NCBI GenBank assembly: GCA_009667805.1
Contig: CM019069.1
Location: forward strand, 59,637,422-59,701,421
Origin: Leptobrachium leishanense
Lineage: Eukaryota; Chordata; Amphibia; Anura; Megophryidae
Direction of reading: 5' to 3'
Length of the DNA: 64,000 bases
Numbering within the stretch: position 1 is the first letter of the stretch; every line of letters begins with the position of its first letter. The notes under the pieces are model-generated. The model had not been told where the DNA came from, did no database searches, and saw only the letters and a list, made by a program, of their open reading frames with translations. Below are positions 1-11,846 of this stretch, one piece after another. Position numbers and translations under genes: made by a program.

Positions 1-1126
1 TACAGCAGGAAACTGTCTTTCTGAGAGCTGATTGAAGCAACGCCTGTCTGGTAAATGTGTGATTTCCTGAGCATATGGAATGATGCATGGAGATAGCAGT
101 CAACAAGGGTTTCAGATGTGAGCATATGGATACCAAGTGTATTGACAGTTCAGCTATCATATATGCCGGATTAAATAGCTGGGTATTCATGGTATGTCCA
201 TATTAAATGCTCTACAATAGAGCTCTTAATTTAAAGTTTGCGTTTGTGACTGCAATTTGCCTATAGTATTGTACAATGAACATAACAGAGGGATTTTGTG
301 ATTAATACTGCAAATCCTATTGAGGCATGAAAGAAAAAAAGTGTTGGAGCAATGTTGATAATCAGAGTGATTAGTTCTAACATTGTTCTAATTAAGGATT
401 TGTAGAGTATTACAGTTTTATTATGTTGCTTAGAAGTAAAAGCACAGAAACTGTTACAGGATTCCATAAAGGTTTCAAAGATACGTGTTCTAGAATCTCC
501 GCGTGTTATTATAATTTAGATGCAAAGAGAATACAATGGAATGAATTATTTATGTATATTATAATATTTTTTTTATTGCTCCAAGATGTTCTAATTGTGA
601 TTTTTTCCCCCCCCCCCGAATGCAAGACATATTGAGTTATTCAGGTACCACCAATTTTCCTGAATAGCTCCCATAGCACCCTCATTTTTTCTTTTCTTCT
701 ATATAGGTATAATTTTATTTGTCAGGCCATGAGATGTGACTGCAATGTTTATAAAATGTACTAAGCATAGAACATTTCATTGTATTATATTGTCATTTTT
801 CACTATATCCAAGTAAAAACTGTACATTTTAGCTTTTTAAATCAGCGTTGCTGCTACGTTGTGCACTGCCACCCTCATAGAAAGATTCCGAAATGCTTGT
901 ATAGGACTGACAGTGACACCCACACAGCATGAACAGCATTTGGTAGCACAGCTTTTATGATATACACGGACCAGCTGTCAGTCTCATGCAGAGTGATTCA
1001 TCAGTCCTAAAATCTCCAAAGCTGGTTAGAAGAGGAAAGAAAAAATTACATTGCCTTTAAAGCATCAGTGCATTCAATTTTGCAGGGGGCCACAAAGCTG
1101 TTCGTCCATCAGTTTTATTTGTGAAA
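1..1126. other. AT-rich sequence, no gene seen
   Basis: No coding pattern, RNA gene or terminal repeat is recognised. There is a T-run followed by a C-run near 600-617. Short open frames here have no recognisable motif. Confidence 0.6.
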
Positions 1127-1313
1127 GGATTTTACCAGGAAGGATACATTGAGATTTCTCTCGTCTTCAAGTATGTCCTGGGTGGCGAGTATGTACCGTT
1201 AGGTGTCTTGCCAAGGACACTTACTGGAGAGGTTGCTCGCTGGGATCGAACCCATGACTCCACAGGCTCTCTCCATGCAGAGCGGTGACATTACCTCTAC
1301 TCCACCCAGCCGG
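1127..1313 (-). mobile_element. tRNA-derived SINE with LINE-like tail
   Basis: On the minus strand the element opens with a tRNA-like head. It has an A-box-like GTGGAGTAGAGG (plus 1294-1305) and a canonical B box GGTTCGATCCC inside 1242-1253, the internal RNA polymerase III promoter. A middle region follows, then a 3' tail containing the complement of AAGGATACATTGAGATTTCT and an A-rich end. The same tail ends the LINE copies at 41867-42610 and 18952-19128. SINEs commonly borrow the 3' tail of the LINE that mobilises them, so that LINE is the likely partner. No clear target duplication was found. Confidence 0.75.
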
Positions 1314-1906
1314 TACTAACCTGATATCCCACCGCTTGCCTCCAGTTGTCACGACCCAACTACGCGCGCTGCTGCGCAAAGACGCTGGGTTAAGCCGCGC
1401 ACTATCTGTCTATCCTAGACCCAGATAATCACGCGCGCTTCTCTACCCGTCCCGGCCACACTACCTCTCACAACAGGCGCGTAGAGCGCGATATACTGAT
1501 CCCAGGATTGCAACACAGCACAAGTCTTCTCCTGAAGCGCGAAATAACTATGTCTCCCACAATCCTGGAACTCACTTTCTTATTCTATTAGTAACGCTGC
1601 CACCAGTCCTCACGGACACTATGTGCGTCGCAACAGGAGACGCAGGGCTTAGCAGCCGCACTATCCTAGACTCGGACAGTGACTACGATTCCCACAATTC
1701 CCTGCCGTTTCCTGACGACCGCAACACGCAATTTCTTATATATAACGGCAAATAGCAATACTCCCAATCTCTTAGTTAGCGTGAATTTCATCAGCCAGAG
1801 TCAAAACTTAAATATTTTTTGGTTTATTTATGATAGAAAAAGAATCAGTGCTTGGTTACATAAAAAAAGATCATATAACTAGAATAAATCAATTACTTAT
1901 ACAATA
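1314..1906. other. CG-rich spacer with a diverged internal repeat
   Basis: Two stretches, about 1345-1440 and 1599-1690, share the order of several short motifs (cacgac/cacgga, gacgctggg/gacgcaggg, gccgcgcactat/gccgcactat, cctagac). They look like diverged copies, perhaps pieces of an LTR. From 1740 the sequence becomes AT-rich. No gene is seen. Confidence 0.35.
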
Positions 1907-2739
1907 CACTGATCGGTCACAACATTAAAACTACCTGCATATTGTAGTATAGGTCTCCCTCGTACTGCTAGAACAGCCCATATACGTCGACGCATGGACT
2001 CCACAAGACCTCTGAAGGAATGTGTCCTGTGGTATCTTGCACCAAGACAGGCAGCAGATCCTTTAAGACCTGTAAGTTGTTGTCTCCATGTGTCAGATTT
2101 ATCATTCCAGCACATCCAACAAATGGTCATTCGGGGTGAGATCTGGGAAATTTGGAGGCCAAGGCAACAGCTTGAAATCTTTGTCACGTTCCTCAAACCA
2201 TTCCTGAACACGTTTTGCAGTGTAGCAGGGTGCATTATCCTGCTGAAAGAGGCCACCACCAACAGGCAATATCAGTGCCATGAAGAGTTTTACATGGGCT
2301 GCAACTATCTCTAGGTAAGTGGTATGTGTCAAATCTGTTCTGACACCTTTTTATCATGGCTAGCATTATATTACTCAGTAATTTGAGCTACAGTAGCTCT
2401 TCTGTGTGATCGGACCAGACAGGTTTAGCCTTCGATTTCCACGTGCATCAATGAACCTTTGGTGCCATGACCCTGACACCCCTCAAGACTTTTTGTTTTG
2501 GAGATGCGCTGACCCAGTCATCAAGCTATCACTATTTGCATCACTATTTTGACCTTTTGTCAAAGTCACTCAGATCTTTTCACTTGCTCATTCGTCCTGC
2601 TATCAACACATGAAATTCAAGAACTGACTGTTCACTTGCTGCTTAATATAACCCACCCCTTGACAGATACCATTGTAACGATACCATCAATGTCATTCAC
2701 TTAATCTGTCAGTAGTTTTAATGTTGTGGCTGATCAGTG
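1907..2739 (-). mobile_element. Degraded Tc1/mariner-type transposon
   Basis: The ends are inverted repeats, CACTGATCGGTCACAACATT on the left and its near complement at 2713-2739, each flanked by TA (1905-1906 and 2740-2741), the Tc1/mariner target duplication. At 833 bp the copy is much shorter than a full element, so most of the transposase gene is gone. Confidence 0.8.
2102..2332 (-). pseudogene. Tc1/mariner transposase C-terminal fragment
   Basis: This minus-strand frame has the conserved second half of a Tc1-type DDE transposase: a QQDNAPCYT block containing the second catalytic aspartate, then a WPPNFPDLTP block where the family normally has PDLNPIEHLW. The third catalytic acidic residue is lost (PND instead of PIE), so the protein would be inactive even if made. 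The N-terminal DNA-binding part and first aspartate are absent. It lies wholly within the TA-flanked element at 1907-2739. It is a relic, and the assignment to Tc1/mariner is firm. Confidence 0.8.
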
Positions 2740-2887
2740 TATATGCACTCATGCAGTGTATATGCTTCAATAGGTGTTGATCATCAATTCACAGTATGAT
2801 GGTATACCTGTGTACAACAATAGATACGTTTTCTTGCAAACATCTATTTTTCTCCATATCGTTGTTTTTTAAGAGATTCATGCTATC

Positions 2888-4499
2888 TTGTCCGTGTTAT
2901 GTTTGCTAAATCGGGCAGATTACATCAGCAGAAACCCGAGAATCTTTGAATATTTTTGTTCAGTCTTTGCAGAAGAAAAGGAAGGAAAGGGACCTCAGTT
3001 AGGAGGAAACACTAAAGAGACATTTACATATGAGTTTACAGAGGAGGAGGTTCTACAGCAGCTGTCTAAAGTAAAGACAAATAAGTCAATGGGGCCTGAT
3101 GGGATCCACCCTAAATTATTAAAAGAGCTCAGTGGTGTAATAGCAAAACCGTTAACAAGGATTGGTTAAATAAATCTGTTAACGGGAGTCGTCCCAGAAG
3201 ACTGGAAATTAGCAAATGTTGTGCCCATTTACAAGAAGGGTAGTAGGGAGGAATCGGGGAACTATAGGCCAGTTAGTCTTACGTCAGTAGTGGGGAAATT
3301 AATGGAAACCATGTTAAAGGAAAGGATTGTTGAACATCTAAAAACACATAGATTACAGGATCAGAAACAACATGGGTTTACCTCAGGGAGATCATGCCAA
3401 ACTAATCTTATTGATTTTTTTGATTGGGTAACAAAAATAATAGACATAGGTGGTGCAGTAGACATTACTTATTTAGATTTCAGTAAGGCTTTTGATACTG
3501 TTCCACATAGAAGGCTTATCAATAAATTGCAATCTTTGAGCTTGGATTCCAATATTGTTGAATGGATTAGGCAGTGGCTGAGTGACAGGCAACAGAGGGT
3601 TGTGGTAAATGGAGTTTATTCGGCGCAAGGTGTTACCAGTGGGGTACCTCAGGGGTCAGTACTTGGACAAATTCTCTTTAATATTTTTATTAGTGATATT
3701 GCAGAAGGTATTAATGGTAAAGTATGTCTTTTTGCTAATGACACAAAGATTTGCAACAGGGTTGACGTTCCTGGAGGGATCAGCCAAATGACAAATGATT
3801 TAGGTAAACTAAAAAAATGGTTGGAGCTGTGGCAATTGAGTTTTAATGTGGATAAATGCAAGATAAAGCACCTGGGGCATAAAAACCCAAGGGCTGAATA
3901 TAGAATATTTGATACAGTCCTAACCTCAACATCTGAGGGTTGGGATTTAGGGGTTATTATTGCAGAGGATCTAAAGGTAAGTAGTCAATGTAATAGAGCA
4001 GCAGGAAATGCTGGCAGAATGCTTGGTTGTGTAGGGAGAGGTAATAGCAGTAGGAAAAGGTAAGTGCTCATGCCACTGTACAGAGCACTGGTGAGAACTC
4101 ACTTGCAGGTACTGTGTGCAGTACTGGAGACCGTATCTCCAGAAGGATATAGACATCTTAGAGAGAGTTCAGAGAAGGGCTATTAAAATGGTGTACGGCT
4201 TGAAGGAGAAAAGTTACCAGGAAAGGCTTAATGATCTTAACATGTATAGCTTGGAAAAAAGACGAGACAGAGGAGATATGATAGAAACATTTAAATACGT
4301 TAAGGGAATCCACAAGGTAGAGGAAGGGAGTATATTTAAAAGGAAACAAAGTAACAAAACAAGAGGACATAGTCTTAGATTAGAGGGGCAAAGGTTTAAA
4401 AGTAACATCAGGAAGCATTATTTTACTGAGAGGGTGGTGGATACATGGAACAGCCTTCCAGTTGAAGTGGTAGAGGCCAAAACAGTGATTGAATTTTAG
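2888..4499 (+). pseudogene. CR1 reverse transcriptase (broken)
   Basis: The product would copy LINE RNA into DNA at a nicked target. Visible blocks in order: a GPDGIHPKLLKEL motif near 3092-3130, NYRPVSL near 3260, QHGFTSGRSC near 3370, the catalytic block YLDFSKAFDTVPH near 3470-3510, TSGVPQGSVLG near 3637-3665, then the active-site box at 3730-3741, which reads FAND where the family has FADD. That one codon change would abolish catalysis. An in-frame TAA at 3167-3169 splits the frame. A stop at 4061-4063 and a frameshift near 4105 break it again before the C-terminal block (VQRRAIKMVYGL, LEKRRDRGDMI, NSLPVEVV). No endonuclease domain remains. It is a dead copy. Confidence 0.88.
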
Positions 4500-4934
4500 G
4501 CTAGGGTCAGAGTGGGGCAGTCGGAACGCGCGTGCAGACGCACTAAATCACGGCGGCAGTAGCAGCACATAACGGCCAATGACGGCCAATATACGCAGTA
4601 CGTGCGTACGAAAGTGCGCCGACACCACGCAACCAGCAAATGAACGCATTTTTATCAGAACGTGAAACCGCTGCTACTGACGTACAAAGTGCGCTGCGGC
4701 CGCATAGCAGCGTGTGTGCGTGATTAGGAGATGTCAGATGCTGCTAGTGTGCGGCCAACATAACGTTCAAACAGCCGGATTTCCCTAGACTTCTTTTTAC
4801 CCCACCGTCATGAAATACGTCCAGAATTGCGCATCGTCTGACCACTTAAGCGTATTCCGTGAAAAAATGCGTGCGCACGCATCGACGTACATTTTGACGG
4901 TGGCTGCAGAAAATGCGCTCATCTGTCCCTAGCC
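4499..4934. mobile_element. Harbinger-like MITE, copy 1
   Basis: Inverted ends GGCTAGGGTCAG and CCCTAGCC enclose a CpG-rich interior with many ACGTCCG-like words and no coding capacity. The left flank ends TTA and the right begins TAA. It separates the CR1 frame from its 3' tail. The related tail copy at 5333 lacks the MITE and shows the empty site (GGGATTTAAGCAGG). Confidence 0.75.
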
Positions 4935-6198
4935 TAAGCAGGCATGGGATAGGCATAAGGCTATCCTAAACAAAAGATAAATCCAGGTAAAGTATCCATG
5001 TAATTGGGCAGACTAGATGGGCCGAAAGGTTCTTATCTGCCAACATTTTCTATGTTTCTAACTAATCAAAAAAAGTGTGTGTGTGTTAATGTGGAGAGCT
5101 TGACTAGTATGGATAAATGTTTTGTACTTACCGCATGGTCTAATCCTCCAGTGAATTGGCGGGCATGCTAGTCTACCTCCTCTTTTTGCTAACAGAAGGC
5201 TACTAAAGTTGACTAGTTCCTTGCATGAAATCTTGTAGTAATTTTACACTAACACTCAGTAGAATCTTATGAACTGCAAAATATTTTCTGCTGGCAGTAA
5301 ATCTTATTGCTACTGATACTACCGCTGGGATTTAAGCAGGCATGGGATAGGCATAAGGCTATCCTAAACAAAAGATAAATCCAGGTAAAGTATCCATGTA
5401 ATTGGGCAGACTAGATGGGCCGGAAGGTTCTTATCTGCCGACATTATTTTTGATTAGATAATTAGAAACATAGATAATGTGTGTGTGGCAATGTGGAGAG
5501 CTTGAATAGTAAGATACGATTTAACATTTTACAACAGTCCTTTAAAAAGCCCGAATTAAAAAAAGTATTCAAAAATGACAACTAGTAAAAAAAATAATAA
5601 TGGTCAGATTTTCACAACATTCATACATAATGGATTAAAGTAGAACAAAAAACTAATCTCTTACAGCCGTTTTCTTTTGTTGGGTTTATGTGGAATGAAC
5701 ATTGTTCCGAAGGACCTATTTGGTATAATTACATGACCCAGGGCCCTATTCCACTTTAAGTGGTAATGATTTAATGAGACAGGTAATTATAAAAATGCCT
5801 CAAGCAATAGTTACCACTCAGCTTTCTATTTCATGTTAAGTGTTCACTTTTCTGCATCGTTAGCGCAATATTACATGTCCAAAATTAAGAATAGGATGTG
5901 CAAAAAGTGACTCTAGCAGTAGAATAATGAGAAATTCCACTACTGCATGAAAATGCTCCCCAAAACCTGGCAAAATGGAAAATAAATGTTTTGTACTTAC
6001 CGCATGGTCTAATCCTCCAGTGAATTGGCAGGCATGCTAGTCTACCTCCTCTTTTTGATAACAGAAGGCTACTAAAGTTGACTAGTTCCTTGCATGAAAT
6101 CTTGTAGTAATTTTACACTAACACTCAGTAGAATCTTATGAACTGCAAAATATTTTCTGCTGGCAGTAAATCTTATTGCTACTGATACTACCGCTGGG
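4935..6198 (+). repeat. Local tandem duplication of CR1 tail plus flank
   Basis: A roughly 400-bp unit made of the CR1 tail (4935-5100) and following unique sequence (5110-5332) is repeated as 5333-5510 and 5980-6198. The two 220-bp right-hand parts differ at only a few bases. The second copy has about 470 bp (5511-5979) that the first lacks, either an insertion or sequence deleted from copy 1. No gene is seen in those 470 bp. Confidence 0.8.
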
Positions 6199-7328
6199 CA
6201 TTAAATACCAAGTGCTTCTCCAAATACCTCCTTTAAGGGTATAAAGACCATCTTTAAGCCCTTATTGTTTGTTGAACACTATGGGCCTGATTCCCACCTA
6301 ACTGGTACGAAGCTGGTAAGGCAGAAAATCGTTGAAAGCTGTTACCTTGTTTATTCCAACCCAGTGCTGTATTTGAGGTTGGGACAGAAATAATTTGAGC
6401 CGCAGGCTCCTGGAGTCCATATGACTCCATGGAAACCAGCGCATCCCAGCAAGACCTCACACAGTGCCCAGAGCACCATGGAACCAGAGGTAAATATGTT
6501 TTTTTTGATAGGGTTAAATGGAGGGTTTAAGATTTGATATTCATTTCTGAATGTCGGCTCGTTTTAGAGGAGAATGACCTACATTGGAGTGGCTTATTCT
6601 CCTCTAGGTACCTGCAAAGTAATGTCTCCTATATAAGGTATAGGAGACGCTAATTGTTATGGAAAATAACTTTGCAGAAACCATACAGTGAAAATGTGCT
6701 TGGAAACCTAAAAACAGATTTTCATACTGTATTTGACAGGAAGATGGAACCATCTACTAGCCAAAAAACTGCTACTACTGTACATCTCTATAATACAGCT
6801 TGGTTCTGTATTTCCGTGGAGCAAAAAATGGGCATCCGAGCTGATCAAACTGTCTTAGCACATTGAGTGTCATACCTGCGGTGCTAAAACTTTGTAGACA
6901 AATTCTGGAGCACATTTGCAAATTGGTTAATTTGCACTAAATACAATTCCTTTGCACTACTCCAAAATTAGACTGCGTTGAGTATACTCAATATTGGGTC
7001 ACCAGCATGTGCTTTTGAAGATTGAGTATACTCGATCATGGTAGTGAAGGGTTTAAATGATTAACAAATGCCATAGTCTAGTTTTCTAGAAATTCACGTC
7101 TCATTGAAAAGTAGCTTTTTTTTAAACAGGGTCACAGAAGACTACAACCTTTGATTTCTATTCTTGCATCAACAGTGGCCTACATAACAAGCAAGACCGT
7201 ATGTAATATGGCTTCTAAAATATTGATGTCCATATAACGTATTACATTTTAACATTGTAGGTGCCAGAAATATGCATGTCATGGTTCCATCCACCATAGA
7301 TGTATGGTATATTTAGCCAACTGAATCA
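6199..7328. other. Non-coding spacer
   Basis: No gene is recognised. A stretch near 6560-6655 resembles 26490-26610 (both contain TATAGGAGAC and CTAAT words), suggesting a diverged dispersed repeat. The words TAGTGAAGGGTTTAAAT near 7043-7060 resemble one end of the MITE at 7333. Confidence 0.4.
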
Positions 7329-7332
7329 TTAA

Positions 7333-7790
7333 CCCCTTCACTACCAAGATCCTTATATCTCGGGCTTCAAAGGCCCCATCTGGTGCCCCGATATCGAGAT
7401 ATCTCAATCTGCTGATCTCCAGCCCAAAAGCTAATGAAATTTGTTTGCTGCAAACAAATATCATTTGCTTTTGGGCTGCAGTAGGTTCCCCCAAAGTTTT
7501 AGCCCTGTGGACATAATGCCCAAAGAGCTAAAACTGTAAAATCAGCTGCTGAATGCTGTGAAATATCGGGTTTTCAGCAGCAGTCAGCATTCGATGCAGG
7601 GAGAAAAAAAAACATAGACCTGCTGCTCAAACCTTTAACTCAGTTTGGCAGTAGATGGTGCCATCTACTGGCCAAATAGGTTATTTACAGTAATAGCTAT
7701 TTATTTACTATAAAATTAATTTAAAGTGATTTTACAAAAAACACTGGTTTCTGACAATGTTTTTTGGAAAATCACTTGTTAGTGAAGTGG
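7333..7790. mobile_element. piggyBac-like MITE (TTAA-flanked)
   Basis: Inverted ends CCCCTTCACTACCAAG and CTTGTTAGTGAAGTGG are flanked on both sides by TTAA (7329-7332 and 7791-7794), the piggyBac target duplication. The interior holds a palindrome around GGCAGTAGATGG/CCATCTACTGGCC and no open frame of note. At 458 bp it is non-autonomous. Confidence 0.75.
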
Positions 7791-7794
7791 TTAA

Positions 7795-8277
7795 CATAAT
7801 ACAACACACTGGGTGCAATTACCATTAGATTTTATATTTGTTCCTATCTCTTTAATTTTGATATATTTGCACTCTAGAACATGTTTTCCTTAACAGCCTT
7901 GACTACTGTATTCATACGCAATACTTCAGATGCTTTGAAGTGTGAGAACTATAATTATTACAGAACTCTTTAATTGTAGACATTGATTTAAAACAAAATT
8001 GTGTGTGATGGCCAAACAGAGAGCTATTTATCCTTTTAACTAGATGTAGTCGAGTTTAATTAGGCTCATGGTGTGCATAGGATGTTGTTAAAAATAATTA
8101 TGTTATAGAACATCTCTGCTAGAAAATGTCATTCCTTCATCTTCACCGGGCTTAATTGTTAACTGCATCTGTTCACCCACTTCTTCGTCGGTTTTCAACA
8201 ATTTCGAAATGTAGCTCTTCACTGATCCCCAACATTCCAATTTCTACTAGCATTCTCTCTTTTTTTGCAAAAAACAC
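7795..8277. other. AT-rich spacer
   Basis: Nothing recognised apart from low-complexity AT-rich sequence. Confidence 0.5.
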
Positions 8278-8282
8278 AGATC

Positions 8283-10151
8283 TGTGAGACCCTCTCTCTA
8301 TATGCCCGCTGGAGGGCCAGGATTCACTGGCCCAGCTCCAGCAAACCCTTTTTGTTTTTTACATTCAGGTTCCTGGGCTCCAGTTTGAACTTTTCCTGGA
8401 ATTCCACTGAGCACCAGGTGTGGCTCATCCCACCTGAGTAGATAAATGGGAGCTACTCATCTATCCTTGCTTCTGCAATGATTGAGAGTCTGACCAGCAC
8501 TTTCATAGAAATCTCTTAGGAGTGTGAACCTGTCCTGTTTCTGCAGCATTCAAGTTTGTCTGAAGACCTCCTTCTACATTTGTGAGTTCTGGACACTTCC
8601 ATTCTGTTTTGACTTACCTATGTACCGACCCCTGGATTTGAAATCCGTTTACTCTCTGGATATTCCCATTTAGTGGATTACAAGTGTACCGACTCTCAGC
8701 TATGGATATGGACTAATCTTTGCCAGCTGCCTGCTACAAACTTTCTGCTTTGTGTGACCACGATACCTGCAAGTTCCATTATACCTATTGTTCCTGTATC
8801 TACCCCCCTGTTTTGTCTTAGTTCTGTTTTCCCTGTATTCTGTATTTGTTATACTCTGTTTAGTCTATTTAGCTATGTCTCTCCCCCCCCCTGTTCTTAT
8901 CTTTCCTTTTACTAGTCCTCTCTCTTGCTAGTATTTGGCTATTTCTGCCTCACCCCTATTTCTTGCAGTTTAGTTCATTTTTCTCTTAAGCTCCTTTCCT
9001 GTCTAGTCCTTCTGCTTAGCTTTTCCTATTAGTCTCCTTCGCTTCCAGTCTCTCCTCTTCGTATCTCCCTACGCTCTCTAGTCTTTATTCTGGATTCAGT
9101 CTGTCTTGTCTAGCCCTTCTCCTGTATTGTTATTACACTTACAGGGTTATTCAAAGTGATTCGAATTGTGGCCGAAAGGTAACTGAACAGTGAAATTCAG
9201 CGTACGGCACATTTCCTGGCCATTCGGCTATTCAGAGAGCAGGCAGTTCGCCAAATGTTGTGAAATCCCCATAGAGAAGCAATGCTTCGTCTTTTCACAG
9301 AACAAAAACCAGCAGTGAAAAGTTGCCGAAATGCCCTACCATTCGGTGGTTTAATTCGACAGGTTTATTCAGGCGAATCCCATAGGCTTCAATGTTAAAA
9401 ATATTCCCGTTTTAATTCAACATCTAATAAACTGTTTATTATTTTATTCTGCAGTAAAATGTTTCTTTTTATTTTTAGTTTTTTTTAGGATCTTTTAGGC
9501 TTTTTTCGGGATTCTTTTGCGAAAAAAATATTTTATTTGTTTTAAACGTTTTTTTCTTTTTTCTGTAACAGGCCTTTTTATTATCATTCACTGGATTTTA
9601 TATGTAAATTTCAGACATTTTCGTTCTGTAGTTTCTTTGCAAACAGCGATTCACTTTTCAAACATTCAAGCGTGCAGTGTTTTTTTTTTTTTTCCGTTCA
9701 ATTCGTCTGCGGTGTCGGATTTTTCCGGTGGCTGCTCTGCGCTGTGATCGGCTCCTGCTCGGGTTTCTTCGGCGTGTTCGGCGGGGTTAATCCCGATGTT
9801 TTTGCGGGTTTCGGTGTGCGTTCGCCGGGTTTTGCGTTGAGTGTTCGGCGGGTTTGCGGCAGTTTTTCCCTGCACTACGATGGCCCTGTGGTGCTTGCTG
9901 AATACACAGCAGGGTCGCCAAAATGGGATCGCCAAATCGCACCGAATTGAAGAGAACGAAAAGTAACCGAACGTGCAGTGACTTTTCGATTCTCTTTGAA
10001 TAACCCTGTAAGTTTCAGTTCTGTATCTGTTGCCCCTACCCCTGTGTATTTCAATAAAAATATTCCGTTGCTCTACTAATTTGTCTGGCCTCTGCTGCGT
10101 CGCCGCATCTTAGACTCGCTCCTGCCCAGCCTCCACATGCTAAGTCTGACA
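8283..10151 (+). mobile_element. Solo LTR with nested DNA element
   Basis: The sequence begins TGTGAGACCC and ends GTCTGACA, and is flanked by identical 5-bp duplications AGATC (8278-8282 and 10152-10156). An AATAAA signal lies near 10052. After removing the nested 867-bp element at 9142-10008, the LTR is about 1.0 kb. There is no internal region or second LTR, so this is the scar of recombination between two LTRs. A Ty3/gypsy origin is likely from the 5-bp duplication and TG/CA ends but is not proven. Confidence 0.82.
9142..10008. mobile_element. Non-autonomous TA-type element, GGGTTATTC family
   Basis: Inverted ends CAGGGTTATTCAAAG and CTTTGAATAACCCTG are flanked by TA on both sides (9140-9141, 10009-10010). 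The interior is rich in CCGAA/TTCGG words. The TA duplication suggests Tc1/mariner-type transposition, but no transposase remains. Relatives lie at 29705-30256, 30568-34310 and 25467-25723, and as fragments at 24258-24480 and 40675-40727. Confidence 0.72.
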
Positions 10152-10189
10152 AGATCACTGAGAATGTCCATTTAAGGCATCTGAAAATG

Positions 10190-10510
10190 TCAATCTAGGG
10201 TTAAACCTGGGGATGGATGGGTTAAACAATAACCCCTCCTGCCCCCTCTCCTGTTTTAACCCTTTAGTCTTTTATAAAACTTACCTTGAATCCAGAGCTG
10301 GACTTCCTCAGCTTTCCTCTGGACATAACATGTTGCAGCTTCCTGCAAGCCACAACAGTCATGTAACTGGGGAAGAGCTGGTCGCTTGAGAATCCAATGC
10401 CGGTGCATTGAGAGCCACTTGAAGGAGTTGGCTTCCTAATTGATCCCTACTTTCAAGAACTCATCCTGAAGCTTGCATCAGGTCTCGCTGAGCTTCTGGA
10501 CTGGTCTAAG
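10190..10510 (-). repeat. Dispersed repeat, copy 1
   Basis: Read on the minus strand, this stretch matches 20740-21070 through shared blocks: GTGGCTCTCA, CATGACTGTTGTGG and GAGAGGGGGCAG followed by TTTAACCC. A third partial copy is at 25740-25860. No coding sequence or terminal repeat was recognised, so the type is unknown. Confidence 0.55.
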
Positions 10511-10984
10511 CTCCTGCACTTGGAGGCATGGAGAGAGTCAAATGTAGCAGGGCTACATGTTCAATAAGTAGGGGGCATCTTAGGACAAGTCCTGGAGGCG
10601 AGTGTGAGAGTTGCTGGTATTGGGAAATGTTATAAATCAGAGCAAAATTGTAAAAAACAGTAATCAGAATAGGCAACAGTGGAAGAGGCGACCGTAACAT
10701 GATAAAATAATATATATATAAAGCATACCTTTTATTGGTTTAGTAAGAATAAAATCTTCTACCAATGATTAACACATTTTAATGAGCAAATAAAGCAAAT
10801 TTTATTTTTCTTCCTGTTATGTTTTTTTTTATTTCGGAACTACCTATTTTCCAGAACACTTCTATAAACCTGCCACAATGTTAGGAATCTCCGTTCCATT
10901 AGTAGGGCGTCTATTATTTTACACCCTTCCTCTGTATCCCTTTGGTAAATGGTAAGGTGCTAAGATTACTAAGGAAACAATGAT
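10511..10984. other. Non-coding spacer with TA microsatellite
   Basis: A short TATATA run near 10710; otherwise nothing recognised. Confidence 0.5.
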
Positions 10985-10992
10985 AAATATAT

Positions 10993-11780
10993 TAGACTTG
11001 TGCACCGATTTTTTTTTCGGTTCGGTTCGGTTCGTTCGTATTTTGTAAATTTTCGTTTCGGCTCGTTTCGGCCGATTTCCGTTTCGTTTTTCGTATCGAC
11101 TTTTTTTCGTAATTTCGGAAATTTTCGTGTTTTTCGGAACGTCTGTTCTCCTCGTTTCAAAAAGTGTCTATTCGTTTTGACGCAAACTAATCGTTTTTCG
11201 GATCCGATATTTCTGTCGATACGATAATTCTGTCGATACGATAATTCTGCCATTGAGCTTTCTCATGTTTTACAAGAAGGATACATTGAGATTTCTCTGG
11301 TTTCACAAGAAGGATACATTGAGATTTCTCTGGTTTTCCAGGAAGGATACATTGAGATTTCTCATGTTTTACAAGAAGGATACATTGAGATTTCTCTGGT
11401 TTCACAAGAAGGATACATTGAGATTTCTCTGGTTTTCCAGGAAGGATACATTGAGATTTCTCATGTTTTACAAGAAGGATACATTGAGATGGGAATGATA
11501 CAAAATTACAGAATCAGCGATATAACCAAAAAATACGTTGTCCGAAATGACTGAAATGGAACCGAAATCAGGAATGGAGCCGAAATTACGAATGGAACGA
11601 AAATGATTTTCGATTTTACACATTTCTAGTCCATTCGAAAATTCCGAACAAATTTAGTTTCGTAAAGTTTTCGGATCTGCCGTTTTCGGATCTGAAAATT
11701 TTCGTAAAATCAGCCGAATCCGAATGCACGAATCGGGAAATTTCGTGTGAAAATTCCGAAACCCGAAACGCACATCCATA
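10993..11780. mobile_element. Non-autonomous hAT element with TTCGG-rich ends
   Basis: The 8-bp duplication AAATATAT flanks the element exactly (10985-10992 and 11781-11788). The ends are TAGACTTGTGC and, complemented, TATGGATGTGC, followed inward by TTCGGTTCGG-rich stretches on both sides. No transposase is present. Its centre is the higher-order tandem repeat described separately. Confidence 0.78.
11257..11491 (+). repeat. 33-bp tandem repeat with 99-bp higher-order period
   Basis: Seven 33-bp units occur in the order A B C A B C A. All share AAGGATACATTGAGATTTCT and differ in the preceding words (CATGTTTTACAAG, CTGGTTTCACAAG, CTGGTTTTCCAGG). The two ABC blocks appear identical, which points to a recent 99-bp duplication. 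The shared core is the tail motif of the LINE and SINE copies in this window. Because 33 is divisible by three, both strands show open frames with 11-residue repeats; these are not taken as genes. Confidence 0.9.
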
Positions 11781-11846
11781 AAATATATAAATCAAATGTC
11801 TTTATACCTTGATAATAGATACAAACATTACTATTTCATTTAGAGG

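Larger units (their letters stand above)
2880..5058 (+). mobile_element. CR1-clade LINE, 5'-truncated, with nested MITE
   Basis: A non-LTR retrotransposon lacking its 5' half. It covers the reverse transcriptase palm, thumb and C-terminal region, then a 3' tail at 4935-5058 ending in short repeats of the TTTCTATG type, as is usual for amphibian CR1 elements. A 436-bp MITE (4499-4934) sits between the last codons and the tail. The tail is repeated at 5333-5470. Confidence 0.85.

Noticed and set aside
1242..1305. A tRNA gene on the minus strand
   Set aside because: A and B boxes are present, but the cloverleaf is incomplete and the sequence continues into a SINE body and LINE-like tail.
9517..9950. 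Overlapping frames of 76-92 codons in the GGGTTATTC-family element
   Set aside because: They lie within a non-autonomous transposon, on both strands, with low-complexity composition and no domain.
11187..11498. Two open frames with 11-residue repeats
   Set aside because: They are produced by the 33-bp tandem repeat inside a hAT element.
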